Notes under the pieces: generated by a model
What the model saw: only the letters and a program-made list of their open reading frames with translations
Database searches by the model: none
What the model was told of the DNA's origin: nothing
Shown here: positions 47,512 to 60,770 of the stretch, piece by piece
Position numbering within the stretch: position 1 is the first letter of the stretch
Layout of the letters: every line of letters begins with the position of its first letter
Made by a program: the position numbers and the translations under genes
Source of the DNA: Lutjanus erythropterus
Taxonomy: Eukaryota > Chordata > Actinopteri > Lutjaniformes > Lutjanidae
Length of the DNA stretch: 64,000 bases
NCBI GenBank assembly: GCA_020091685.1
Contig: CM034603.1
Coordinates: forward strand, 21,160,715-21,224,714
Direction of reading: 5' to 3'

Positions 47512-49084
47512 CAAAACAAGCAATATCAAGTCAACACAGTGGTTTCTAGCAAATTCTGCTCAGCATTTTCACATTTTTCTCACACTTCATAGACTAAAAG
47601 ATGAATCAATTAATCAGAAAAACATACACATTAATTAATGAAAAAACATTGTTAGTTGCAGTCCTGTGTGTTGGCTCTCAGTACGTCTTCATCATTCAGC
47701 GCTGGCTCCATGTGCATGTGTTTGTGGTTGCATGAGTGTGCATTTGTGTGATTGCAGTCTGGCAGGCAGGCAGGTGCTGCAGTAGAGGGGGACGCAGCTG
47801 TCGCCAGGCCGTTTGCCTGTCTGGTCAACATCGTGACAACAGCTGCTCGCTGACCCTCGCGTATGGCCGCCACTGTCATCTGCTTGCCGTCGCCCATCTC
47901 CAGCCAGGACAAAACTCACTTCGTGGAGCCCTTTCCAGGGCCCCCGCTGCTGCGAGGCTGCCTCGTGAGGCTTAAACAGTGGGAATTGAGTTGTTAATAT
48001 CCTAAAGTGTTCCAGCACTTGAGTGTATTTCACACCGGTAATCCGTTATTTTCAGAGCGTCTGCTATGGCTGTTGAACAGAGGATTACTGCACCTACAGG
48101 AATTATTTCATCACCGTAAGCTGCTGCTGCTTTTGAGAAGCAGTAAGTTTTCAAAGTTAAATGAAATGCTTATTGCTATAATACATCATGCTGCTTAGTC
48201 GTATTGTTAGAGGAATGTCCTCAAGTGATAACAGCAGAAATAGCTTTGACTGGCAGCAGGGGTGTCTGTGTATTACAGTGCATAAAAAAGCATGTTCTCC
48301 AAAGGAAAGGAAGATTGATAAAATGATTGATTGATACCTTGGACATCTGTGCATTACAGTGCACAAAATGTTTTTTTATACTATTAAGGGCACAATAAAG
48401 AACATGCCAGTGGTTGTCAAACAGGGGTCCTTGAGTGGGTTGTAGAGGGTCTCCAGCGAAAGGATGAATACAATATTTTAGGTTTTATCACATTTTTTAG
48501 AAGTTGGAACAACCAGGAATGAAATATTGTTGGCTGTTTTGATCGATTGTAATAAGTAGTGATTCTAGTTTGATCACTGACTGACTATGAAGATTTTTCT
48601 TTTTAAAACTTTAATTCTATTCCTTAAGAAAAAAATCCTCTCAAATCGAGGGTCTGCATCTATTATGGGGGTTCAAAACCTCATCAAAAGGAAGACTGAT
48701 TAAATGATTGATGGATTGACCTTAGACCTTTGAGTCCCTCAGTATGACAGAGTCACAGGTAATTATAAGAGATGACACCAGATAAAATCAGATAATGGTG
48801 AGCTGCAGAATCAAAACTTTAGTGGTTATCAGTTGGTTGAATTTTGTTGCCAAGTTTCTCAGCCTGTGAACCAGTCATGTCTGAGTCAGCAGCTCGAAAC
48901 TTTGTCATATTTTGAAGGCCATTTGGTCCTGTGCATCACAAGGTGTTCATAGAACATCATAAAATGAGTGTGCTGACAAATGTGTCAATAAAATCTGGTA
49001 ACAACCTACATGACACTTACCTCCTCAGAGATAGGACTTAAAAATGACTTTTTCCAGATTTCTGAGTTGTACTTTAGCAAGTTC

Positions 49085-49300
49085 TTACTTTTTAAGGTCC
49101 AATGTGTAAGATTTAGGGGAATTTATTGACAGAAACTGAGTACAATATTCATAAGTATGTTTTCATTAGTGTATAATCACCTGAAAATATAAATACAGAG
49201 GGCGCAGGTGCTCTTCCACCATGTTGCAGCTTACTTCAAGGCTAACCAGCTTCACGTTTGCAGCAGTTGGGAAACAACTTGGGAAACAACTTGGTCTTGA
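49085..49300 (+). repeat. MITE family H, partial copy
   Basis: AAGGTCCAATGTGTAAGATTTAGGGGAATTTATTGACAGAA and TATAATCACCTGAAAATA match the reverse complement of 54087-54484. The right end is missing or unrecognisable. Confidence 0.75.
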
Positions 49301-51364
49301 GAAGCAGCAGCATTTATTAACTGACATGGAACCTGTACTGAACATTTACTGACAGCTTTCTGCTAAGTTTAAGTTCTTGCTTGCTGGCAGCACCGTCTTT
49401 GGTCTGCTACTCACTCTACCTCACTTACACACCACACATACTTATGTCCTGCCTGATCCCTGAAAGGAGCTACGCTACACATATGACAGCATACTTCAGT
49501 TCAAGTTCAATAAAATGCAATTATTTGGGCAGTTGTGGGAATATGTAGCTTTTTTTTTTTTTTTTAAATAAAGAAACTTATTATGCAATTAGATAAATTA
49601 CACCAGGTTTATTAATCATACATCCCATCTGCTTTGCTGAAGAGAAAAAAAAAATAAAAGCCAAACAAATACAAGAAAACCTCACTTCTCGGTCCTCTGA
49701 AACCAACATTGGGAAATCCATTTTATACATTTAAGCCTCATTTGATGTTTTAAAATATTACAAATGCCAATCATTACAATAGCAGTGTTTTTAATGCTCC
49801 ATCATACTGTGAGGGATGAGGGTATTATGTGGTGAGCCTGTGCTGCTTTCTGTTGTTTAAATGACTCCAGGCATATTGCCTCTTAACTCACTTAAATCCC
49901 TTTTAAGACATGACTATAAAAGACCAAAAACAAAACAAACCAGATTTTGGATTCACCTCATTGTTCTGTCTGGCTTCAGCACGCAGACTGGTGCACTGCG
50001 TGTAAGTCCAGGAGAAGACCTGCTGGATTAGCTGGTTCGCTTTAGGTGATGTTTGACAGCCACACTGGAAGCTTGGATTAGTGGCAGTTTAGAGGTCACC
50101 GTGGGGTAACAATCTGCTGAGGGAGGGCCTCCAATTCTCTGTAGGACACCTCTGCCTGCACCTAACGTGCCGGCAGACTTCCTCTCCATGACAACTGCAT
50201 GAGAAGCAGCCAGGCGACTAATGGCATTATTCTGTTACATGTGTGTGCTCATTAGAGCTCCTCGCCGTGGCCTCTGGGACGTGTGCCTATTGTGGTGTCT
50301 GACAAGGGGAGATTCCTAAACAGTGCCATGGCTGTGGGTCACAGCTCTTTGTTGACAATGGCAGGTTTTTGGTTGCACCTGGAGACAGGAGTGTGCGAAG
50401 CATGAAAGACATGATGGTGGACTGGTTTTGTTGTTCCCATATTTAAAAGGCCAATTTACATGTTTTCACTTACCTGTAGTGCTATTTATCCATCCGGATT
50501 GTTCTGATGGGAGTAACTGAGTTTTGTAGTTGTGCACCATAGAGATGTCTGTCTCCTGAATATCATGGAACTAGATGACACTCGGCTTGTGGTGCTCAAA
50601 GTGCCCAAAAAATATATTTGAAAACCTCAACAACAATGCCTCTGTCCAAAAATCAAGACCTGGTCAATCAAGATGATCCACAGACCTTGTTGTGACCAGT
50701 TTCATGTAGGGCTGAGAAAGTCAAAGATTAAAATAATCAGTCGGAGACCCATCAGTTGACTGAAATTTTTCCAGTTGAGTCATTTTTGTTTTGCTTTGTT
50801 TTGTTTTATTTTGTTTTGTTTATCAGTTTGCTTAAAAAATACACAAGGGGAACATATTTTCATATTAGCTGGCACAACTATTAAAAAAAAAAACTTAGAC
50901 AACATGTGCTGGTGGTTAATTGAAGAGGGGAAGGTGAAACAAGTGGTTGGTAAAGAAGTTTCTGCTCTTGTTTTGTAGCACCATCATTGTTCACAGAGCA
51001 CTGCAACAACATGGCAGCCTGTAAACTTTAGAAACCAAGTCTGTAAATCACCACAAATCACAAAAATAACTATGATGGAAGTAGAGAAGAATGATAGAAA
51101 TGGAGCGCAGGTGATGCACTGTCAGCCCTCAGCGTACTGCAGAGCATGCAGAGCAGGAAGCATTTTTTTGCCATTGACAGGCTCCGATTGTTATTATAAG
51201 TGTCTGACAACATTATGGAAAGGTTCGCTCCAATGAGAGACATTTTTTTTAAGAGTTAGATATGTTTTGTTTCACCAGATTCCCAGACACCAAACTGTAA
51301 TGTTACAGTCTTTTCAAAGCTATCAGTTTTAGTCAAACGTGACAGAAGCTAATTTAGAAATTGT

Positions 51365-51480
51365 CTTACCACTATTCCAACAATCACCATTTCTGGTTTG
51401 CTCAAAATAAAACCTTATTCACAGCGTGGAAGAGCGGGCAGAGCAGGGCAGTCGATGCCTGTCAGTCTGCAGTGTGCTGG
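51365..51480 (+). repeat. Dispersed repeat family G, copy 2
   Basis: CTATTCCAACAATCACCATTTCTGGTTTG, AAATAAAACCTTATTCACAGCGTG and GTCAGTCTGCAG parallel the blocks at 37141-37265. Confidence 0.65.
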
Positions 51481-52489
51481 GATTTCATAACTGAAATATA
51501 AAGGGACAAACACTTATTTTCTCCAACTGTGTGAAAATCAGATGTTTTCACATCACATATGATGTCTTATTGGTAAAACATACTCATGTAGGCTTATATA
51601 GGAATTTAGGGTGGCGCTCTGAATTGAAAAAAAAAATAATAAAAAAAGGAAGTGGACATCTTAGTGTTGTGATGACACCAAAATTTTGACTTTGACACCA
51701 ATACCATGTTTAGTGTCATGACAGTACAGCATGCTGAGAGTAAATTTCTAATCTGTGTCCATGTATGAAAAGTTCCAAAAACAACAAACTAGAATTATTC
51801 TTTATAGACATTAAAAGTTTCTAATAACACCTCCCTTCAAATATTACTGCAGCCTCCTCATGCCTTGTTATATAATAATACAAACCTGAAAATATCCCCC
51901 AGTTGAAATAACTTGTCTGACATTTGGAGAAGCCTCATTAAACCAGAAATGGTACAAGGTTTAAGCAAGATTACACAAATATTGGTGACATAAGAGAGAA
52001 AAGGCCATCTTCAAGGTTGTCACTGAACACCACATTTGTGTGAAAGAGATAAATTTGAACTTGAGACACTTGAAGGTTCAAAGGGCCCAGAAATGAATTA
52101 CTTTCCAAGTATGAATATACTATTCATTTTGGAGAAATCCTTCATTAAATATAATAGTCTGGAAATCTTTTTTTATATATATATATTTTATTTAAAGACT
52201 GAAGTTCTGTATTATTTAAAAATAACTAATAATTAGTTCTCATTGTGCACCATTTAGTGGGGGTCCTTTTCAAGGACCTGGTCATTTGTGCAGTAGGTCT
52301 GGTTTGCACAAAGGCTGCAACAAGTTCGATATTGAAAAACAGTTTCTCAGTTATTGAGTTATTCTGACAATATTTTTTAGCGATAAAACATTTTGAAACT
52401 GTCTGAATATAATCAGACAGTGCAATTGTAAGTGCAATTGTCTGATTTTGACACAATGATTGAATCTGTAAATGATACTTTATTTGTCT

Positions 52490-52670
52490 ACTTTTAACTC
52501 CTTTTGAACAGCAATACTGAAATGTAAGTACATTTATCCTAATTCTAGTACTAGTTTGCTAATAATACTGATACTTGAGCAACTCAATACAGAACTTTAA
52601 AATCCTTGTAATAGACTACTTGCTCAGTGTGGTACTGATACTTTTACTCAAGTAAAAGAATTAAATATTT
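52490..52670 (-). repeat. Decayed hAT-type fragment
   Basis: AATGTAAGTACATTTATCC, TACTTGAGCAACTC, GGTACTGATACTTTTACTCAAGTAAAAG and similar motifs are typical of the subterminal parts of the CAGTGGTGG hAT family. No end is intact and the orientation is tentative. Confidence 0.5.
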
Positions 52671-54086
52671 TATAAAGCACTTTTGAACAGGTCTCTCGTG
52701 GCCCCGTGGAGTTTTCTTGTAAACAAGCAAAGTTGCATCCAGTCTTACCCACCAAAACAATGTGTGTATTCTTGAGGTCTGAGAACAGAAGAACATTTCA
52801 CACATTTATTTCATAAGACAGGTATGTAGGAGAGGGATCAACCCTTCCAAGTAAACTCCCGCACACTGTCAAACTTCCAATAGTACATTTATTTGAGACA
52901 TTTTTATACTAGACACTCATGAGACAAATGGTTGTGATAATGAGAAGCCATCTTAAATAGCAAGTGGCTTTAAGTCTGCAAACAAACACATTGCCCATGT
53001 CCACTAGAAAGTCATAAATACCAGAAATCAATTAGAAATATGTGACTATGACTACAATATCATACATAGAGCTAGAAAAGTAATAATAAAACCTACTGTA
53101 TACTAGCAGTAATCATACATGTACCCCAAATGTTTGCATTGAATGAGTAGAAATTAATGCGTAAAATGTGAAATTGCTTTTTAAAAAAGATACATTTCCC
53201 AAAATTACAGACAGGTGACCCCATAGGGATACATTCTCCTTCATACATACCCTATGATGTTTTATACATATGTCAAGTAACAATAATTAAATTGAAAAAC
53301 TGTATAGCTTAAGTAGATTCCTATAAATTAATCCTACAGGTCCTGTAGGATTTCAGTCAAAATATGTACATATTTAGCAGGTTACATTTGTGGATGGACC
53401 TAACACAGAATAAAGAAAAAGTCAACACCGATAATAGATTTACTGCTCAACCATAATAAATCCTTTTCAATTTTGAGCATCTCCTTCCTCATAAAACATT
53501 TGCAGAGTAGATTTCTTTCCAAGCATTTTAAATATGATCCAAGTCGTCTTCTGTCCTACCTTTGCTGGAGCACTGCAGCATATCTTGGTGTGTTACCACC
53601 ACCTGTTGATGAATAGGATAGTGTGAAAGCATTGGCAGGAATGCCTGCTGTGTCACTTGCATGTGCATAAGATAAACAAAACAGAAACCCACTCTGTAAA
53701 ACAGCTCCATAGTGCCACTTAAGGTCTGATACCTCAGGGCAATGGTTACCTGCACTTCGGATTAGTTAAAGAGATTTGTGCACATAGAATTACTCTTATT
53801 CACAAGAAGAAGTAAAACTTGCACATCCAAAACTAACAAGTGCAGAGCATGCACACCTGAACTGCATCTCACCACAAATCCCTTTTATATGCTGCTCCTT
53901 TGTATTGACAGTTATGTTTTGGTGAAAAAGTAAAGCTGGCTGGATTACATTTTTCTTGAAAATGTCAGACATGACAGTGATATCTGTAAGATAATCACTG
54001 CCAAGAATATTTAGTTGCATCTGACAACTAAAATAATGAGGGGCTGATTTGTGTTTGTCTGTAAAAGTAAAAATAGTCAACATACT

Positions 54087-54484
54087 TTGAAGGGTCAGTG
54101 TGTAGGATTTGGGAGGCTGTAGATTTTAACCAGCTGAATGCTGCTCGCCTTGCCCACCCCTTCCAAGCTTGTAGAACTGCAATACTGGCAAAAAGGGTTT
54201 TAGTTTTATTGTTAAAACTTTGGTTAGTTTGGTTTATCCGTTCTGGGCTATGGTGGAAACATGGTCATGCAACATGGCGGTGTCCATGGAAGACGACCCA
54301 TTGCCTCTGTTGATATAAATAGCTCATTTTAAGGTCACAAAATTCTTATTTTCAGGTGATTATATTGAAATCTATAATGAAATATATAATGAAATATACT
54401 GAAATCATGCTTGTGAATATTTTATTCCATTTCTGACGTATTCTGCCAATAAATCCCCCTAAATTGTACATACTGGTCCTTTAA
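54087..54484 (-). mobile_element. MITE family H, complete copy (~0.4 kb)
   Basis: The left end TTGAAGGGTCAGTGTGTAGGATTT and the reverse complement of the right end, TTAAAGGACCAGTATGTACAATTT, are clearly related inverted repeats. There is no transposase frame. The interior includes CCACCATGTT-like text in reverse and a tandem AATGAAATATAT stretch at 54377-54402. A partial copy lies at 49085. It lies 0.6 kb upstream of the FN3 exon. Confidence 0.8.
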
Positions 54485-55047
54485 AATGTTGTAGAATTGT
54501 GCTTCATGCTTTCCCAGCAATGACTTTCAGCTTTCAATAGAAGAGCAAAATTCCACAACAGTCATGAGTTGAGAGATTAAACCAGCTACTCAATCAGACG
54601 AGAGATGACAACTACTGTTGTCAATTATCAGAGGCTTTTCCACACAAGTCCTTGATTAAAATCAATATGTTGTAGAAAAGCAGCATCATTTGCCAAGGTC
54701 TTGGTGACTTTAGTCGTGTACTGCTCATGATGAGAGTCCTCTTCAAGCTGGAACTATTGATTGTTACGTGGCTCTTCTTAAATACCACGATTATTGAAAA
54801 ACATGAAGATACTCTTAATGTGCTTCAAAAACATTTTGATGTTGATTGTTTAAAAGAAAAATTGATTTTAAGCGTCTTGTTTGTTTGGTACAAACATTCA
54901 TCCACAGTTTTTTCTTTTTGGAACGTCAGTCCTTTTTACACAAATTAATAATACATAACTGTTTTCTGTATTGTCAAGACTTTCCATCATTTCACCGTTA
55001 TACCTTGGTTATCTAACCAAACTATCAAAAACGTTTTGTTTCCCTAG

Positions 55048-55341
55048 AGCCCCCAGTGCCGATAGCACCACCTCAGCTGACTGCTGTCGGTGCCACCTAC
55101 CTGTGGATCCAGCTGAACGCCAACAGCATCAATGGGGACGGACCGATCATCGACAGGGAGGTGGAATACCGCACTGTGTCAGGCACCATGTACGACCTGC
55201 AGCCTGTAGACAAGACCACACACAAGATCGGCCACCTGGATCCAGACACAGAGTATGAAATCAGCGTTCTGCTGACCAGACCTCTGGAGGGAGGCACCGG
55301 AGCCCCTGGACCCCCGCTGAGGGCCAGGACCAAATGTGCTG
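55048..55341 (+). CDS. ptprm: ptprm exon: first fibronectin type III repeat
   Basis: This 294-base exon (phase 1 to 1, a symmetric FN3 exon) encodes [79 protein letters not shown] and [28 protein letters not shown] and [20 protein letters not shown] favour PTPRM over PTPRK/T/U, which carry KLWHLDPD. The junction codon C|AG gives Gln where mammals have Glu. The acceptor is CCCTAG and the donor GTGAGG. FN3 repeats form the rigid stalk below MAM-Ig. The remaining FN3, transmembrane and phosphatase exons are beyond 64000. Confidence 0.96.
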
Positions 55342-55929
55342 GTGAGGCCAAAAATATCATTCCTTACAGAGCACCACTGGGGGTTTAGGGAAATTACACA
55401 TTATAGCGTTTCATTGTCGCCTGAACAGGCTTAAAAACCAGTTCATACATGATGTTGTAGATGTATGTTGTGTTATGTTAATACAGTATCTAAACCAGTT
55501 AAAGTTTTGACACACAAAGATTTTCTCCAAGCTTTCCAAGTTTACGAGAACTAGACAGAAGTTTTATTTTAGACAGTCCAGTCAAAGTACTCCTGTAACA
55601 GACGTTGCAACACAATACAGTCGTTGGCAAGTTTCCCTCTCTCAACTCAGCCTTGATAATTAATGACAGTTTCACATCAAATACGATGCCCAGAGAAGAG
55701 CAGTACTTCATATTTGGAGCTTTTTATATCGGTTACAAAATGATTTGCTATTGTTTGAACCAGAAAATGAAGATGACAGAATTAAATACTAACATAAGGA
55801 AAGCGCTCACTAGTCATATTGACCTTTGAAAGAACTTTGTTAAAGGCAGCATGATTAAAAGAAAAACATTATAAAGACAGCGTCTGTATCAGCAGAGACC
55901 TTGCCATCTGCCTATTTTTTTTCTCATTT

Positions 55930-57015
55930 TCACAGCGCTGTGCAAGAACAGGAGAAAGGTCTCGATGAACCCCTTATCATCCTGAAATTGTTTAAAAAAA
56001 GCTCTTGTTTGTTTGTATTTCTAAACCAACCACGGTAGACTTGGGCATCGCAAATCCCGGGATGCAGAGATGGTGTCCTTGCGAAGTTGGCAAGGCAACA
56101 TGAAATTCTGACTCTCACATGTGCAGCTGACTAATGTAAGCTAATGCTAACTCCTTGAAGCTGTGAAGTCCTTCTCTAGCTGACATTTTTAAGTTTCCAT
56201 CTGACATGTTTTAAAACAAGAACCCCGTGAAAGTGTTTATGTAATGTAACCTAGTTGCTATGTACGTGATATAACGACTGAGGATAAAGCTAGCTTACAT
56301 CTTAGCAAACATTGGTCGGATGGTGTCATACGGCAGGCATATCTACATGATAGATAAAAGAAATATACTCATTAATGTGGGAAAAAGAAGCGCAGGGATT
56401 AGATTAATGCAGCGGACCTTGAAACGGGTCACCCAGCCAGACGAGCCAGACTGCGATCGTGAAAGAGTTGAGTGAGATGCATCGTCGTCGGCCCACTTAG
56501 ATTCTGCATCAGCCCACATTCTCCTCCTCCTCCTCAAAGCCAATAACAAATACAGATGCAGTGGTATTTAGCAAGTTTGACTGGAGGTAAAGCTTCTGCA
56601 GCTAGTTAGCACACATTAGTTGGCCAGATTTGCTTATGTTCTCAGCTCATGTTGGAGACGATGAAGACAGAGTTTAATCCATTCTCCACATGTGTGCTCT
56701 TGTGTTTCACGTTATTGAAAGACTACAAAAAAGACGCCATTGTCAAGACTCATGAAACACAGAGTATTGCTCCTCTCAGAGCCTCCTGCACACTCTTTCA
56801 ACATGTAGAGAAATGCAAAACTTGACATGCCTGCGGTGCCCTAATTACAGTCGCTAAGCTATGATTGGACAGTTGCCCTTTGGAGGTGGGGCTTAGCGAA
56901 GGGTCAGTTGGGCCTAACTTAACTCCCGTTTGCGTTGAATCTGCAGCGTGCTTAATGTGAGTGTTTTAGTTTGTGACTGAGCTATATCCCAGTGACGATA
57001 GGTGCTACGCATCTA
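55930..57015. other. CpG-containing block, possible transposon relic
   Basis: It contains CATCGTCGTCGG, TGCGATCGTG, ATACGGCAGG, AAGACGCC and GGAGGTGGGGCTTAGCG, in contrast to CpG-poor neighbours. GCTAAGCTATGATTGGACAG near 56853 and CTAATGTAAGCTAATGCTAAC near 56131 resemble repeat text. No terminal repeats or protein domain were identified, so this is a compositional observation only. Confidence 0.3.
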
Positions 57016-60000
57016 AAAATAATGCTTTGTAATATCTCTGAAAAAAAAATATTAAAAAATGAGGTTCACTCTCACTGTGAGCACTTTGTACTTTGGTTCC
57101 AACACAAAAGCACAATGTCTGATACAACAGAGAACAAAAAGTGCTCCACTTGATTAAATAGAGAGAGAGGCAGATATTGGAATTTCTAACAGTCCTGTGA
57201 ACCAGTGGTCAAAACAGTTCAAGCAGAACATTCATTCAGCAGTTTTTAAAAAAAATATAATATTATTATTGCCTTAGGCTTGTTGTTGAGTTTAAGCCAC
57301 CCTTAATTTGCTTTAACAAACAAAACATTTTTAAAACATTCCCATTTTTACAAATCACCCCTGCATACAATAAATATCTATCAGGGTCCCATTGTTGGTG
57401 GAGCTCCATTGTGTTTCCTCTAAAGCCTCATAGCATTTGAAGCAAAAAAGTCCAGCTCATAATGGCCCAACATATATCATTGCCATTTTACTTACGTAAT
57501 TATTTTTTCTATAGTAGACAAAGCCCTTTGTGTTTTTGTTGTTCCCACCTATGGATCTTCATTAAGATTTGTGGCATCTGGACATAAATTGTCTCCTATC
57601 TGAGTAATGTATTCCACACCAAGCACCTGCAACAATTAGAGCTGTGCATCCTTTTTTTTACGCTCCTATGTAACAGAAAAAATCTGATAACACCTATGAA
57701 CCAATGGAATAATAAGTTTAAGTAAACTCCTCTAACTTCCCTTGTTATTTGGAACAGCTGTGTGTCAGAATAATTGATATGATTTATAGTTGGCTTCAAA
57801 CATAGAGCTGAAAACTGCCCCTGCCACATGGTTAGCTTCATAACTACTTGTTTATTCAGCTTAATTCTCATTCCAAAGCCCTGGCAAGCTTCCTAATTCA
57901 TCAGCAACACAGATTGATATCATGTGTGAAGCCGAGTGCCACCTTAAATTTGGATCATTATATCGCCACTGTACTGTGGGCATTCAAACTCAAACATGTA
58001 CATAAACACTTTGCGAATGGCTGATGATATTGTACAAATTGCCCTTCTCACAACATTAACCAGCCAAATTCCCATGCTGTACTAGGATGCCAACTTGGGA
58101 AACAAAACAAACCTAGCCTCAGCATTTTCCCAGGCTAATGCTTTTTGGTGTCCAGAGAAATGCTGATGAAAATGAGATTTTTCTCCCCTCCCTGCCTGGG
58201 GTGTAACCCCCTCTCCCCACTGTGAAGGTCACAAGCTTATTCATTTTTAGTCTGGCTGATAGGGATGAATGGCCCTACCTGCGCAGCCTTCTGAGCCAGG
58301 CCTGGCTTCTGCAGGGGGTCCTGCCCCCTTGGCCACCCTGCCGGTCACAGTCGGGGAGATTGATGGCCCCGGCTCCTGAAGTGTGTTTGAGGAAGCAGCT
58401 CTTGATCTTGTCCGGCTCTCTGCTGGTCTTTCCCACTGACAGGCGGGCCTCAGCAGAGCTCCTAATTGAACGGTTAAGACTCACAGGGCTGTGTGATACA
58501 TCACTGTTGATACAGACAGGCTCAGAGACTCGCTCCCTTTCTCCCTGCACTGCTGTCTGGAGGCGCTAATGAAAATCTGTGGCCACTTTGGAGCACTGTC
58601 TCTCACATAATTATTCATAGCCATGCCTTGGTCACTTCGCAAACTGAGCAATGTTTCTGATGACAAAGGATGTTTTAATTCAATCTTCTGTAAAATGGGG
58701 AATGTATAATGCAAGGACGCCACCAATTCAATTCAGACGCAGGAGGAAGAAAGGGGTAGCCTTGAAAGGTTTTCTTTCCTCATGAAGCACTTCCATTACT
58801 TTCCTAGTGAACATCAAAAGGATGTCTTATCCAAGGCTCTGTGATTGCTCGAGGGGGTTATTTGCAGGTTTCAGGGGTTTGCAGAATGATTCAAACAACA
58901 TTTTGCTTCTGCATATCCTCATGTCTTTGCGCCGTTGATGTTGGATTTCACAACTTGTTAACATTTGTTATTTTCCCATTTTCCTACTGGCCAAAATTAC
59001 TCACCAAACATTTTTTTGAGGTGAAAGAGGGAAACATTTGGTAAATGTGAAATTTATGTGTCTGTGTGAAGTTGTTTACCACTTCAGACTTCTCCTCGCT
59101 CGGTAAGTGCTACTTGAAGGAAGACACTGTATTATCAGGTGGTGCCCCAGGATCACAGCAGGGTGCCCTGAATTTCAGCAACACTACTGAGAGACCATCT
59201 CACACAGAGAAACCATTTCCAGCCCACGCTAGGAAGGCAGATAAGTGAGCCTTAAACAACTACTCCTCTGCAGTCTGAGTTGTACTTTAGATCTGTCTGG
59301 AAAACTGTTTGCCGGAGCTTTTCAATCTTTGCATCGCAATCTGCTTTCACAGTCACAGACGCATTTGGAACATGGTCTCACTTCACCATACAAGCAAACG
59401 TTTGAAACATTTTGTTACTCCGATAAAACATTCATTCTGATGACAATTACTTTTTGTCACTTTAACAATAGCTGTGGTTACATCGACAGTCGTTCTTCAG
59501 CCTGATTGAAATAATTCTGATGAGAGATTCCAGCTGAACTGTTTTAATGGAAGAGATAAAGCGTGCATCTACATCCTTCAAAACATTTACTCAGAATATA
59601 ACTTTTTTTGATATGTGCAAACTGGTTCTGCCAACGGGGAAGCATTGAATCTTCTGGAATTATAAAAGAAGATAAAGTGGCAGTGTTGAAATACTCCCAT
59701 GGACCCACATTGCATTCTGGTAACAATATTTGCGTTTCTGCTATTGTTCTGAGCAGCAATCTCAGCAGAAGGGTTGTTGGTTCGGTTGATATGTCAACAT
59801 TTTCCAACTGGCCAATGTCAGCCCAGCAATGGGCTATTGTCGATATATTCGCCCTGCCTTTCCCACCTCCTCCCGTTCTCCTGAGTGTCAGCTAGGAGAT
59901 GTATGTGAGCCACATTACCTACACCGGGGTTCTGCGGCTCTTTTGTCCCTCCCCAGTGGCTCCTTGTGGCTTTGGCAAGAAATTATATGCAAATTTACAT

Positions 60001-60564
60001 TTGAATTTTCATTAATCATTGTTGTAGGTCTAGAGTAGGGATGGTAACAGAGGATCTAGATCTAGATCTAACAGAGGATAAGTTGTTAAGAATTTGGTCA
60101 ATCAAGTAAAATATAATCAATATACTATCAAATGAAGATCTGGAATATAATAGATTATTGTTATGAATGTGCTCTAAAGATATCTGATATTCAAGTCTGT
60201 GTTTAATGTGTAGACCTTTTTGTCTTTATGTGTTTGGGTTATGTAATGTTGTCAGAGAATATACGATAGGTTGCTATGGAAGTAAAGCTTTGATTGAGGA
60301 GGTACTGTTTGGTATAAGCAAACTTTTTATGTTTTTCTGACAACAATTAATTGATGAATTGATCTTTAATGTAGTTAATCACTGATTAAGGAAAGCGCTT
60401 CCAACTTGCTACCCTTGTCTAAAGTGATTCTTAGGTTCTACAAGTGCAAAATGTGTAGCCTATACACACACAAAATCAGTTTAAATATTTTGTCAGCTAA
60501 AGCGCATCCCGTAACTAAGACATGCTTAATTGCCTTGTTCATTGTAAAACACATTTTATTTTCA

Positions 60565-60770
60565 ATTGACAAAAAAAAAATCCTGTAAAATTCATCAAAA
60601 CTGTCTTTGTTAGTCTTCCCACTCTAACAACAATCACCATCTCTGGTTTGGTTGAAATAAATCCTTCATTCATTGCGTTAGATGTGAAAATAGCCTGGCT
60701 CTACAGGCTGTTTTTCTCTCATTCGTCCTCCAGCTCAGTTCACTCATTGTCCAGCTGGGTGGGTGTGTAC
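60565..60770 (+). repeat. Dispersed repeat family G, copy 3
   Basis: TTCCCACTCTAACAACAATCACC and ATCTCTGGTTTGGTTGAAATAAATCCTTCATTCATTGCG match 37141-37200 closely, in the same orientation. Confidence 0.7.

Larger units (their letters stand above)
43428..55047 (+). other. ptprm: ptprm intron, 11.6 kb
   Basis: GT-AG intron (GTGAGT to TTTCCCTAG), phase 1. It carries two palindromic elements, family A and G copies, and two members of a MITE family (49085, 54087). 44800-46650, 47640-49080 and 52700-54080 show no repeat that I can name. A GC-richer patch at 47760-47980 has CpGs but no recognisable peptide. The polypyrimidine run before the acceptor is good. Confidence 0.9.

Noticed and set aside
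55048-55052. Alternative acceptor at CCCTAGAG (second AG)
   Set aside because: CTAG|AG gives the conserved junction residue count (K-x-PPVP). Using the second AG breaks the frame match.
10636-55341. Assignment to PTPRT, PTPRK or PTPRU instead of PTPRM
   Set aside because: SDPWMPSG, INGDGPI, QPVD and KIGHLDPD are mu-like; the other members have, for example, IIGDGPI and KLWHLDPD. Choice between fish duplicates a/b could not be made.
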